Assembly: GCF_964275005.1 (NCBI RefSeq)
Contig: NC_092685.1
Span: forward strand, 31,300,866-31,364,865
Direction of reading: 5' to 3'
Source of the DNA: Diadema setosum
Lineage: Eukaryota > Echinodermata > Echinoidea > Diadematoida > Diadematidae
DNA: 64,000 bases
Shown here: positions 46,201-60,100 of the stretch, in pieces
How positions within the stretch are numbered: the stretch's first letter is position 1
Layout: each line of letters opens with the position of its first letter
The notes under the pieces: generated by a model
Told to the model about the DNA's origin: nothing
Databases searched by the model: none
What the model saw: only the letters and a program-made list of their open reading frames with translations
Translations under genes and position numbers: made by a program

Positions 46201-48105
46201 AATATATCATGTTTTACAGTACTTCATTTATAATCATTGCTTTCCTTCTGCCTTCATACGCAATATGTATGTCATGTGTAATGCCCTACCCAGTTCCACA
46301 AACTCAAACAAGCCTTTAAAGATAGCAAAAGTTAACATCAGCTAGCTTGATAGCATTACCATCGTGGTAATCTTCTGTGTGATTTATTGCCCTGTGTAGC
46401 TGTTCAATTACAATATTTTATTATCAGTCTTATTCTGCTTGCTTCCTCTTGTTATTATTGCATACAGTTTAATAAATCCTGTAATGCATACAGTTCAAAA
46501 AGATTTTTGTAAACAGTATGTCTCACCAGCAATTAATAACAGAATATGATCTAAATCTTATGAAGTGTAATGTGAAGAAGATGTTTACAAGTAGTCCTCT
46601 GTATGACATATTGATATGAAAAGTCTAAATAGATGTGTACATATGCACAAATTTTTAAAGCATTTCCACGAACATATTTCAACTGGCTGCAAGGCTGTTG
46701 ATATTGCGAGCATTATTGAAAAGACTGGAAGCTCCGACCTGTAGTGTATAATGCAGACTCACTCCATGGATATATTTGGCAGTCCAAGCACTTCCTTTTG
46801 CTCATGTTTTTTGCATGTATACTTTCTTTTTCTTCTTTTCCAAGCGTGCTGCTGGGAGTATGAGGTTTATTATATCCCAGTGTGGTTGTATAGCTGAACT
46901 AGATTGAAATGCACCTGCAAATTCTGATAGGATTAGGGGCAGGGAACGTGGATGGGGCTCATCGTGTTTTATTTTGAGTCCCGTTTATCAGCAAGACGTT
47001 GTGTGCATGCATCAATTTCACTGTACCGATATCTGCTGGGTGGCGGCGGGTGGGGCAAGACATATTTTGTTGGAATTCTTTATGAGATGCACTTGGCAAA
47101 TTATGGCAGAGCGTAGACATGCCTATACCCTTTGACAGCCAAGAATTCCTGGGGAATATAACTATCCGTGAATAATAGTAATCCAGGTGATAGCAAAAGC
47201 GGTAATATCATGTGTAAGAGAAGTATAGTTTTCTGAATAAGCTCTGTAATGCAAACACTTTACATTCAGAATATGTGTAGGAGGTACAGTTTGTTTTAAT
47301 TTGCAGCCAGAAACGGTTCATTAATGGCTAGATTTACAACGTACAGTGTGGCTCGTATGTGTCTGGAAATGATGTGAGCAGGATGTTAGAACTGACATTA
47401 GAAATGATAGAAATGTTTCATGGTTTGAATGATTGACTGGGGATGTCTTCATCTAGCAGTTAGTTGCTTCTACAAATGTATTGGCAGAGTGCATGAATGC
47501 ACGCATACACCCATGTTGTCATTGCATCCATCTCCCAGTACTTGTCGGGAAGTTTATGAGGCTCCAGATGGCATGAAATTTCAAATAGTATCTTGAAAAC
47601 ATACATTTTATACTGAATACAAATGTTGTTACCTTTTGTCTACACATTTGCTAAATATTGGGGTTGTTATGAGTTGTTAGCCACAATTATGTATTGATTT
47701 CCAGTAACAGTGAGCTGTATTCAAGCAATTCAAAATCAAGTCAGCACAAATTGGTGGACTCGTGCACAAATGTATGGCTGTGCAATCAAAATCACAGGGA
47801 TGTAATATGCACAATTGCAAGTAGATGTTGTCAGTCCACTTGCTGCTCAGCAGTGCTCGGGAAGAGAAATTGGGCAAATAATCTATGTAAAATCAATGCC
47901 GAGGCGGAGTGGTCATGTAATGTGATGCATACCGCAGAGCAGAACCACCTCAGCTGTCTCTTGATCTTGGTGGGATATTACAGGCACTGCTGAATGTTGA
48001 TGTGGAGCTGCAGGCTTTCCATTGCAAGAGAGCACTTAATTGAGATGTTACTCTAATATGACGATGTGAAATAAATACATGTACATGTATATGGCAGGAA
48101 TAATT

Positions 48106-48142
<37 letters not shown>

Positions 48143-51100
48143 AGCACATGTGTGTGTGTTTATGAGTTTGTGACATGTTCCTATTTACTTTATATAGGGT
48201 ACTTGCATGTACAATTGTATGAATAAATTGTGATGCATTAAAAAAAAAAATTAAAAAAGATCTGGAAAATTGTGGACTTCGAGCCTTTGCCTTCGTCAAA
48301 TCAAATTAAGAAACTAATTGAAGATGTCTGCACACTGAAAGCAATACCCCTTTCAAGCTGATAATCAAGTTCATGGGTAATTTTTGTTCCAGAAGTTATC
48401 ATCGTGTCCTTTCCTGTTAAATTGGCAACTCTATAGATGTATTTTATACAAGAGAAAGATTGGATGAAACTGGTTACATTCATAAAATATGTACAAATAT
48501 CAAATATTTGCTAATCTTAGAGGAAAACAGGAACATTTTAATCTTTTAATATGAGTTGCTAAGCAGCTACAAATGGATAAGCTTTTGATACTTCTGCAAC
48601 AGCAGTATATTGGGGGGGGGGGACACCATTAAAGAATATACATTTGTACATAGTCTATCTTATAAACATATTAAATGTAAAAGTAGTATGACAGATACAG
48701 CACTAAATCACAGTGTTGTTTTTAGACTTGATGGGTTTTTTAATGCTGTATACAGAATGCATTTGCCCCAAATGTGTGCAGATAACACAGCCATCACTCT
48801 GATACTTTACTCAACTGTAATAACTTAAATGATGGATGAAAGAGCCTCCTGTAACTCGTTGACTGAATATACTGTGTTTGAGTCACGGTCATTAGTTCTC
48901 CCCTATGTCCACTTGGCCAGTGAGATGGGTTGAAAAGTGATGTTAATGATGGACTATTTACGTTTCACACTCATGGCAAGTTAGAAGTGAGGTAGCCCGA
49001 CCAGACACTGTGCAAAGCACAGCGTCAGACGGACAGGGCTTCACTGTCAAAGTGGGGAACAACTACAAAACTTATAACAATTTATACATTACTTATAATA
49101 GACAGTACGTTACTCACATAAAGTGCATGCTTATATTACAGAAGGTACATAAGTCCATAGAGAGCCCTCACGATAAGTCCATTGAACAAAAAATGGCACT
49201 TTCTAGCGCAATCTCCGACCGCCGGGGTTCATCGTTGCAGAATTCAAAATGGCACATTGACCACTTAGCAAATGCATGTTATGCGTGCGCGTGCGTGGCT
49301 GGAAGTGCAGCGATCTACTGCGTGTGTGTGCTCTTTGGTAGCAGCACGCACGGTCCGATCGCGTGAACTCCCAATTACTAGTATCAGATGTACTGTTCGC
49401 GTATGCTGCATATAATCTTCATTTTCAGTAAGTTGTGAAATGTGTATGTCAATATCGATAACATAGCTATGTAGTGTCACTAATGAAGATTACATTTGAT
49501 GAGTTTGAGGTGACAAAAAATGATGTCAAGTATCAAAACTCAAAGCGAACGTAAAGCAATAGCTGAGCTCTCTTTTTGTTGTGGGCCGTTCCGGTACAGC
49601 CCTGTCGCTATTTATACAGCGACTGGGCTGTGTATAGTTAGAAGTGAGGAGGACATATTGCATCATACAGTTTGCCAAGGGATCATTTCTTTTCCATGAA
49701 AGCACTAGACAAACATACATGTACATTGTGTGTACGAACACATGCATATGCCCAAACATATACACACAAAACATATTACGCACACGCGCACACACACACA
49801 CACACGCGCGCACACAAACACACACTTACACACAAACATTCATGCTCAGTTGTCTGCATTTCTTGAATGCATCTCAGCTGTCAGTGTAGGGTAACATTTT
49901 ATGGTGATGCTCTTAGATTAGACTGCAAGAGCCCTGCAGAGAAACTTAAATGCCAAATGACTGCGTTTGGTCAGGCACAGAACTATCTCATATCAGCAAA
50001 AATATCACAGACACCCCTGACATTCACAACCATACTGAGTATTAAAACCACAGCTATCCAGTAGACACAATGTCTTTTGTTTTTGTTTTTGTTTTAAAGA
50101 TATAGTGTTGTTGCCATGAATGTGCTTGAACTTATTGTCTCAACCACTGTACAGAAATTCAATTTCAACTATTGCATCACACATTCTTATAAAGATTGGA
50201 AATTGCTTCTAGGGCAGAAAAACCGGTATGTCTTTAGTTTGCATGTACAGCTCAGTAGTGTCTTGTGGTCTTTGAAATCTAGATGTTTAATGATAGGACA
50301 ATAGGAATGAAAAGCAACATGATTGTGTTGCAGGCACTTGAAAGTATTACAGGGAAATCAATGTTATCCAGGCAACTGTGTTTAGATTGTACTTTCCAAA
50401 AAGCAGGGGGAAATCCAGGAATTCCGTAAAGGAGAGGCACCTTTACAAAATTAAAGGGGAGGCGCACAAGCCCCCCCCCCCATTTTTTTTTTCATTTCTT
50501 TTGTTTGAACAAAAAATAAAGAGGGGGCGTGTGCCTGATGCACCCCCCATCTGGATCCAAAACTGAAAAGCATACATGTTTTGAAGGTGCCAGTACATGC
50601 AATTTTCTCCTCAAACAAGCATACCCTAGAAAATCTCCAAAAGTGATTAGCAAAGAATGAAAAAGACTGATGTGCCGAAGCGGCAAAAAGCATTGTGTGC
50701 ATGTGTAGATGTATGGAACTATGAGAGGACAGGGCTTTCCTGTATGAAAATGTTATTTACAAAATGGCTGCAGTGTGCTAATTGAATGCTACTCAAGTGC
50801 ACTTTTAGTTTCAGGCGCAGGTTAGTGTCATTGGACTATTGTAATTTGTCTGCATGGAGATGCACTGAGCTGGATAAATTTTTCATTATAATGATATTTC
50901 CAAGTCAATGTGTCTTGTCTATCTACCAGTGTCAGCCAGAAGACAGAAGTGTGGTCGTCCCTGAGCGATATGGAGAACACTGTTGCGCAGAAGTACCAGT
51001 GGAACAACTCGAAGAACAGTCGCAAGCTGCTGTTGTCGCTGGGTATCGACTCAAGAAACATAGTGAGTATTTTGCCACAACTACATTGGCTCGTATACAG

Positions 51101-54100
51101 GAAGAATATAGTTATAAATATGTGCATGACTTGTATTCTGTGTGATAATCGTCCTGCAGCCTTACTGACACTTGTAGTGAAGATGTGCTACTTTCCCTTC
51201 CCGTCCATGTGTTATGTAACCACTTACCCACGATATATATTAGTGAGTGTGGTGGGCAGGGTGTAGTATGAGATGTATAATCCATAACTAAATGGTAAAT
51301 TTTGTGCCCAAGGTACATCAACCTGATAATACTTCATTTGACCCATCTTGTCCCAGCTTGTAGAATAAGGGTGATAAACTCCTTGTGAAACAGGGTGTAA
51401 TCCCACTCGGGAATGGGAAGCCTTTATTAGTCACTGTTGAAAGTGTCACTTGATGTGAGGACAAGATGCAAAAGTAGGGGTGCCAGATTTCGTCACTTGC
51501 AGGGCGTGATGCAAGAATCAATTCACTTTTTTCTGCCGGTGAATGGAAGATGTTATCATGACTTCTTGACATACATGCAATCATATATGTAAAGATGTGT
51601 GAACGTACAGCTGAAGTTGAAATAGTGATCATAGAGAACTTTACAAATCTCAGCCTTTGTATTTCAAAGCTTCAAACCATCAACAGTGCTTAGTAGAAGT
51701 CCATAGATGCTTTGGCACATTAAATGCATTTTGCCTTTCAATTCATAAGCCCCAGATAAAGAAATGAGGGAAGAGAATTTCTCTTTCATATTTGACTATC
51801 GGTAGGCATATATACAGAAATGGAAAGGTGGAAGGATAACTAATCAACATTAAATTTGATTGCTAATTTGATTCTAATGTTGACTAATTTATTGGAATGC
51901 TGATTGGAGGAGAGGTTTTGAGGGAATGACCCTTTCAGAGTACCATGGTCCATGATACTACTCGGAGAGAATGCTCGTGGCCACAAATATGTGCTTCCCA
52001 AAAGCTCTGCTTTAATTTTTGTCGTTTGCATGGCATTTTGACCTGGTATAGTATATCCTGACGCTATATCACATAAAGCATAATTCATAGCCAGGATTAT
52101 TCCATGATTTTGTGAGAATGCATCCCCCTCCCTCCCCACCCTTGCTACTTTGATGACTTACTAATAAGAAGGGCTTACAACCTGTAGACAGAGCAACAAA
52201 TTGGTGTGATATTAATCTATTGCCGCACAGTATTCAATATGAGTCCTGAGAAATGATCACGAGGATCCTAGAACAAGATCTCAACCATGCCAGACTTACA
52301 GCCTGGTCACTCCTGCACTGCTGTGTGTCTTGTCTGCCTTAGTGACTGTCTGTACCTCATTACCTCCCACCAGTATTTTTCCATAACACACCTGTTATGT
52401 TTTTTGTTTGTTTGTTTGTTTGTTTGTCTTTTCACCAAAGATGATGTTTTGTTATCTTTGGTATCTTGCCTACATGTTTCTTTAGTCTTAATGCTTGTGT
52501 TTCTGAGTAAGCATGTCATGTTAGTGAAATTGTGCTAATTGTTTTCTTTATAGATACTAAAACGGGGGGGGGGGGGGGGTTACTTTGTAAGTCCACAAGT
52601 ATTAGGGTTTCCAACAGCTGTAATGTACATGTTAATTGCGTATTAAAGACATGTTTCTGGCCAATTGTTTTGTCAAAGCTAATGTACACATCACACTTTT
52701 GGAATCAACCAGAAAACAACAACAACAACAAGATTATAAGCATCACTTGAAATTGAAATTTTATAGTGTGAGGTTAGGTGGGGGCAAGAAAAAGACAATC
52801 AGGAACATATTTTGACAAAGTTACATATCTGTGCTTTATTGTTATCAAAGAAGAATTTTAACAACTGAACCACATCCATGTTTGTAGTTTATGGCGTTGA
52901 CTGCATGGATTTGTACTTGGATTTATTTTCTGCCAGTTGAGACTTTATGAGAAATTTGTTTCATCAACGTTGACAAGCTTAAATTAAGTTTTTTCATAAA
53001 TTTCTATATGAAATGCAAATTTTTTACTGACACACCTTTTCAACTGCTTTTTAAAATGCATTGAACAGTGACACCGGTCTTCCATTGTAGTCATAAGTGT
53101 GCTCTGTTTTCATGCATTGTACTTATGAAATGAAAATTATGTTTAATAACCTTTGACAGGACAACAGAGTTAAAATAAAGATATGAATCCTGATTTCTGC
53201 ATTGGATGTGTGAAGAATGAATGGCCAGGGTCTTTGTACAGTACTACACTTCCTTACCTTTGACACTCATTGCTCTTTCCCTTACTGTCAATAGAACGTT
53301 TTGAATAGATCTGGTCCTCCATTTTCCTTATCTAAGTATGTATGAAATTAATTTTGCAGCAACATTTAATGAAATCAATGTTTAATGTCTTCATTGTGGA
53401 TGAATTAACTATAGGTTGATATTGTGCTGCTGTAGTGTCCCTGCATGTTTTACTTAATAAACAGTGATAGATCTTTCTAATGCATTCTAACTCCCTTTAT
53501 ATGGTTAATTGGGGGTTTCACTTCACTAATTTGCACACGTATGCGTACATTTAATGGCAGGGGTGTGAATTGTTAATCTAATCGAAACTATTAGCATCTA
53601 GACACTTATTCCAAGCCATGCATACATTGACATACAATGTATATGGCTATTGCTTGTTTGTAATCTTTTATAGCGCTGAACTAAATTACCCATTCCTCTC
53701 TCTGTTCCTTTATGCTGCATTCAGTATAACCCATTTGTAGCTTTAAAATAAGCCCATCTACAATGTATGCTTTTTCTAAGCTCAGGCCCCTTTTGACTCC
53801 TTTTCTAAGCTATTTGAGTATCTTCCATAGGGGACATTTGATGACGATATGGGATTTTCTGCATGTATAATGCTGTGGTCTATTGATGGAATGAATTTTA
53901 GATCCTCCACATCGAAACAAGATAGCTTTTCTTTTACCGTTTTGTAAATAGACTGTTATTATATTCATGCATAATGCAATGCTTTGTAGAGTGCTTTGCA
54001 CAACACATTGTGATGGAAAGGTGATGAAACAGCTTACTACTGTGTATGTCATGAATTTTACAGGGTTATATTTTCATGAATTTTGCAAGTTAGGTGCTAT

Positions 54101-57100
54101 TCACGAATTTAACAACACACAAAAATGTTAATTTTGATCCTGACATGAATACAACATAATACGCATACATTTCTCCATCTGTTAATACTGTACTCCACAA
54201 TTGTGAATCAACCTCGTGTGAAATCATTGGGAAGTCCAGATTTGCAAAAGACATGCTAAATGTATGGTATATACACAGTATATTACTAATATTACAATCA
54301 GAAGTCAGGCTACAATGTAGAACCACATGCACAACTGAAGTCATGTGCAGATACTTTAAACTATGGCAGCTTCCTTGTAACTTATGGAGCTCACAAATGT
54401 GATAAGTAAGGTGTTTTCTTACACCCATTGCAGACATTTATCATTTCTTTAGTAGTTCTGACGGTAAGGAATGACTGCATGTAGGGGCTTGAATGTATTT
54501 ACAGGTTGGCAACAGGAACCAAAGTACTGACATTATATATCATTCGTTACATACATGATACCATTATACAGAATAAGCAGGCCTACAAATGTACATTTAA
54601 CCTTGTTTGCCCCTGAAGACCTTATTTTTCCATACTCGACTCACAATGTCCCATACACAGTCGCTAATTAGCGTGCTGTAAAGAAAACTGCAATTTTCAA
54701 CAGAATAAATAAAGATTGTCCTATTAAATGTCTTTTATAGTAGCTTATAATTGGCACAGAGGTATGATAATATATCTACCACACCTCCTTTTTAATATGC
54801 CATATATGTGTTTTTTTCCCTTGATATCACATACTTTTAGCAACTTACATGTATGCCATGCCATATATCTTTGCTTTGTGTTCAGTGAATAATGTGCTCT
54901 ATTCAGCAAGAGCTACTTAATTATTTCGTTTTCTCATGTCTTTCTTACGTGACGCTTCCATTGACACTCGCAAGCTTGCCATGAATGAAACAAAACAGTG
55001 GCGTTGACCTCCAATGATCATAGAGAGACCGAACATTATAACTATTAATGATTGGGCCAACTGCTTGATTATTCTTTGTTACAAGTTAGATCTGACATAC
55101 ACCCTTGTAAATGAGGAAGCACTGTACACAAGGTTGGAATGGGCCAACATCGTACAAGTATCCTCTATCGTTGGCTCATCATCGATGCCAATTACTGCTA
55201 ATGGTTACCTGGAAAAGCGTGGCATAGCCGAGGAGGTTTCACGGTGGGCAAAAACATGGATAGGGTGTTTGCTCCCTGTTGTCCTTTCTACAGTAGATGT
55301 GATGCATCATCACTGTGGTAGAGACAAAAAGGCGTAAAGGAAATGTGTTGTCGTATTGGTTTTGATGTCTGTTGAATTAACAACATGCAAATAGTTTATC
55401 CAGCAAATAAGTGAATTTATTCAGATATAGGAATGTTTGTTTGTTTGTTTGTTTGTTTTGTTTGTTTGATTTTCTTGTTAGCGAGAAGTCTATCAGAACG
55501 CTTTCCAAATAGTTGTCTAGTAGGTCAGGGGACTACAGTGTTGCTTGCAAAAATCTCATCTGTAAACAGAATAAAGAAAGTATTTTTTTTTCTTTGTTCC
55601 TTTTTAATTTTATCCTCTTGAATGATGTGTAAGAACATACATGTAATATTATGTGTGTATGCTGTCCAGACATATGCAATTAGGAGAAAATGTAATAGAG
55701 ATGTGACAAGTAATATAATTCATGAAGGAAGTGGATCAATGATCAGTTAGTGATGTCACAATCTTGTGATGAGATGTGTCTTCAGATCTATGCTCACCAA
55801 AAAAGAGTGTGCTTTTATATTTTTTAGAGGTCTAGATGTGTGCTTTTATTTTTTTTAGAAGTCTAGATGCAACTACTGCAGATTTAAAAACACGAGTGTT
55901 AACTTTGCAACTGATGGACAATGAATTTGAATGAGTGTTAGAGGGTGTGTACGGTTCTGGTCGAGGTGAGGATTTAGCTTTTAACGCTTTGAGAGATATT
56001 CAGAAACCACTCTATGAGATGTCAAAGAGCATGCAATTCTAAGGGGTATCAAAAATTTATTTGATGAAAATCGGTTTTGAAATGGCTGAGATATCCAAAA
56101 ACAAAGTGAAACAAAGAGATCCTAATAAAAGACGTGACCTGTAGTCTTTTATTATCATCACCTTTTTGGATATCTCGGCCATTTGAAAACCAATTTTCAT
56201 CAAATAAACGTTGAATCCTTCTTAAAATTACATGCTCTTTCATATTTCATAAGAGGTTTCTCAGTATCTCACTTAGGAATGTTCAAAACATGAATCCCCA
56301 TCTAAACCAGAACTGTACAGTCCCTTTAACTGTTATATTATTATGACAGTGAATGTATGGCTTGAGCGTAAGCAGCTAACATTTCATTTTCATAGCGGGT
56401 TTGATTTGATGCACCCTAGAATTTAAAAAAAGAAATAAGATTTCTAAGCATTGCCATATTTCCTTTATTCCCTTTGCTGTCAAAATCTAATACCCATATA
56501 CATTGTTCAAAGGCAGTATTATGAGTATTTAAGAACACAGCAACATCAAAATACATAGCCAAATGTAATTACCCACTGCTGATGGTGTTTTACCTGTTTT
56601 ACTGCACTGGCATCATGAACATGTCTATGCATTGTGCAAGTGAAAATGATTAAATTGGTAACACGCATAAATTTGTTTGGATTCTGCACTGATAACCAGT
56701 CCCACCGCTAATGCTTGGTCTGATTGGTATGAAATGAAAATTGCGCTCGAGGACTGTTTTCTCCCCCTCCCCCCTTTTTTTTTTCCTTTTTTTTTTTTCA
56801 TGCTTCTCACAAACAAGTTGTGGTTTTCTGCACTGGGCTCATGTGTGGTATGTCACTTTTTTTTTCTCTCTCTCAACCAGTGCTACATACCAATACTAAA
56901 AGCTAACAGGCATTTTAAAGATTTTTAATATACTGATGGTTTCTTTATTGCTGATGACAGCAGAAATGAAATGGATTAACCATGGCTGATTATCATTTCA
57001 TGCAAGCCTTCGGGGTTGGCCTGTATGCCAAAATGATTTTAAAACAGTAATTTACTGAATACCTTAGTTTCCATCCATCACTTATATAGAGAGATGTACT

Positions 57101-60100
57101 TATACCAGCAGTGGCTGATCCAGAGGGGGACACACTGGGCACGTGCCCCTCTTTATTATTTTTTGTTAAAACAAACGAGACAAGAAAAAATATGGGGGGA
57201 TGCACCCCCCCCCCCCTTTACGGAATTCCTGGATCCGCCCCTGACCAGGGGTGCTTTCCTTATTTGCTGCTCTATAATCCAAGAAGTTTTAACAAGAATA
57301 GTGCTTTAATGTCACAGTATTTAAAGAGCTTATGGAGGTGTCAAAGTTTTGCCAAGTAAGACTTGATTAATCAAAGGATGGAGGCATACGTGTAGAAACA
57401 TAATGCTCTGGTCAGAAAGGAAATGGCATACAAATTGTAGAATATGGTTGTGTAAGGCATTATATTCTAAGACAGTGATTAAAAGAAAAAAAAAGAAAAG
57501 ATGAATGGAGTGTTGATAACTCTAGCCAGAAAAAGACAGGACCATCATGGACATCACCAATGATTACTGTCAGGTTAGGAAATTGTAGATGTAATTTAGC
57601 ATTTTCTGCCATGTTACGGTGTTTAGAGTGTCTGTGTATCACTACCCTGGTCATCGGAACCAAACCTGTGCCTTCAGTGCATATCTCTAGCTCCTTCAGT
57701 CAGGACAGCCTCACCTCCCTGGTCAAGAGCATGCCTTGCTAGGATCTTTTAAGAGACCTACTTGCCCACTTGCCCTGAGCAGGGCATTGAGTTGTTTCAC
57801 CTCCCTACGTACCTTGGACAACTCAATTTTACTGTTGAGAACAATGTAAAATGATTACGGGTATGGTACTTGCCTGTTAAGTATGGATCCCTCACCTAAA
57901 TGCCTATTTGGAAATTGGGAGATGGAATATCTTTTTGTAATGCCCTGATATGGTACTACAATGTATTTTGAATCTATAGGCCGTTTTCGCAATGTATCGA
58001 AATTTAGGGATGTTTCATTCCCTGCAACATAAAGACAAGTTATTCCAATAACCTGCTCTTCTTAAAATGAAATTCAATTGCTAGAATCCAGTTTGCATTG
58101 CTTGTTGCTATGTCGGACAAGCTTTCAGGTTGTCAGGAATAACCTCTGTCTAAAAGGTATGCATAAAATATGTGTTACGAAAACTGCCTATTAACTGCTA
58201 AAAGTCCCTCTCCAGTCTCTGATCTTAGAATCACAATTTCCTCTCACATTCTTTTTGTATTTTTTCTCCTGTAATAGTACATAGTCCCTATTCCAACCCC
58301 TACCACAAAGAATGTGACCAGAGAATGAACTGAACAACTGCACATCTGTGGCATCCTTTCCATTGATAGGACAGTGCTTGGGCGTATTATTTGTAACTTG
58401 ACAGGTCATTGTGATGGTATGTGTGTAATTAGTCCGTCTCTCTTTCACGCCCGCCTAATCACCGGCTGCTGTGGTGCCAACTGTTGTTTTCTATGGAATT
58501 TGTGTCGTGCCCATCCGTGCATTCTGTCTATGGTGAGCTTGTACGGATGACACTTGCTTTGTATTTCCCCATGGGGGCTGTGTGTTGCCGATGATGAGCA
58601 CACACCGTCAAGATTTTGCATCGTATCCCAGAATGCCAGAGGCCAGTTTGATCATTCCACCTGCAACAGGGTGACTTACCACCTACTCTGCATTGACAAG
58701 AAAACTTGATAAACCAATTCTTGCATACAATTTTTTTTTCTGTGCCACCAGAAAATACTGTGAAATCACAAAATTATCACAGCTGTTTTCCATTGTTGTT
58801 GCAGTATATGTTTGAGTAGTTTTTGATTCAGTAATGCTGCAAAATGTGCGGTAGTGTTTCTTTGCCTTCTAAGACACTATAGCACTGTGCAAGCAGAGGC
58901 AATATTTTGTGCATACCCTTTTCATTTCACATACAGTATAATGTGCTCTGTTCATCTTGCCTTGCACCTTTAGCAAGTGAATGAGCACTATCTATCGCAA
59001 GTGAATGAGCACTATCTATCCCTTTACTATCAATATTTTTCCTCTATTTAATTAAACTTGCAAAGCTCACTGTATTATACTCAGTTGCAGCCTGTGAACT
59101 GATACTGAGGAAGTCAGAATTCTCACGTGAACTGTATGTTTCGATGTGGAGTTTACAGAATGAGAATGAGCACTACATAGATGTGTATGTTTAATCTCCC
59201 TTTTGGCAGCATGCTTGTTGACGCAGTAATATCCTATGAACTCACAGACAGCATGCAGAATGCATTCTCCTTCAAGTTAGACTATTATATATGAAAGTTC
59301 AAAGAAATCAAAGCTCAATAAAACTTCATGCGCAAAATTAATGGAGAGAGTATCCACAACTTGTCCTTTATCTATTCATTACCTCCTATTGGTCACAATA
59401 TGTTTACAAAAAGAGTCACAGCCTCAATTGTCTACTTTAAAAAGATGTAAAAAATCAAAAAAAGTAAAACCTTTTCATGTACTCTTTTACTACTTTACTT
59501 GACATGAAAGATTCACCTTCCTTATTACACATCTGACATAAGATGGTAGTCCTTCCAAAGAATGATTTCCTTTTGCATTGCAGTATTAAAGTTGGAATCC
59601 CTGGATAATCTTGTCCTCAAATGAGTGTCTTATCTTAGCAACGGTGCAACAGTTGGACTGCATGTGATACAAAATAAGAAGGCCATTGTGATGGTTTGGG
59701 AAGTCTTAACCTGTTGAGGATGGTTCGATTTTGCTACAACATGCTACAACACATGTTTCCCATAGACGCTTGCCCAAGTATACTCGGGGCTCGTCCTCAA
59801 CGGGTTAATATCTGTATGATAGCTAGGATTATTCACATTGATAAAAATATGGGTCATTTAGATTATCAACATTGTATCATGTGTACTATTTCAGTTATGG
59901 CAGCTATAAAATTCAGACCTGATTGCTTCCAGGTACATGTAGATGTACACATTTTGTAAAAATGTTGAAGGTTTGCATAAAATGGTGCTTCCTCCAGTGT
60001 CTTTTAAATCAAATTATGCAGATAATACTTCCTCATCCTCTTGTGATTTTGTTGTAAATGGTTGTTCTGTTTGTTTGTTATTGTTTTGGTTTTTTTTTTC

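Larger units (their letters stand above)
45329..50929 (+). other. AFTPH intron between coding exons 2 and 3
   Basis: 5.6 kb. It holds a loose inverted pair (GATTCACACTGAC near 45406 and its reverse near 45840, possible MITE), the mariner-like MITE copy 2, (TG)n at 48108-48140, the third copy of the 0.7-kb element, (CA)n at 49770-49825 and a CAG...CTG element at 50404. No extra exon seen. Confidence 0.6.

Noticed and set aside
57639..57742. SSFSQDSLTSLVKSMPC reading after a CAG as a possible AFTPH exon
   Set aside because: It ends in a stop, has no donor, and exons 3 and 4 already join in phase to give the family sequence SRNI-LSSGR...LGML.
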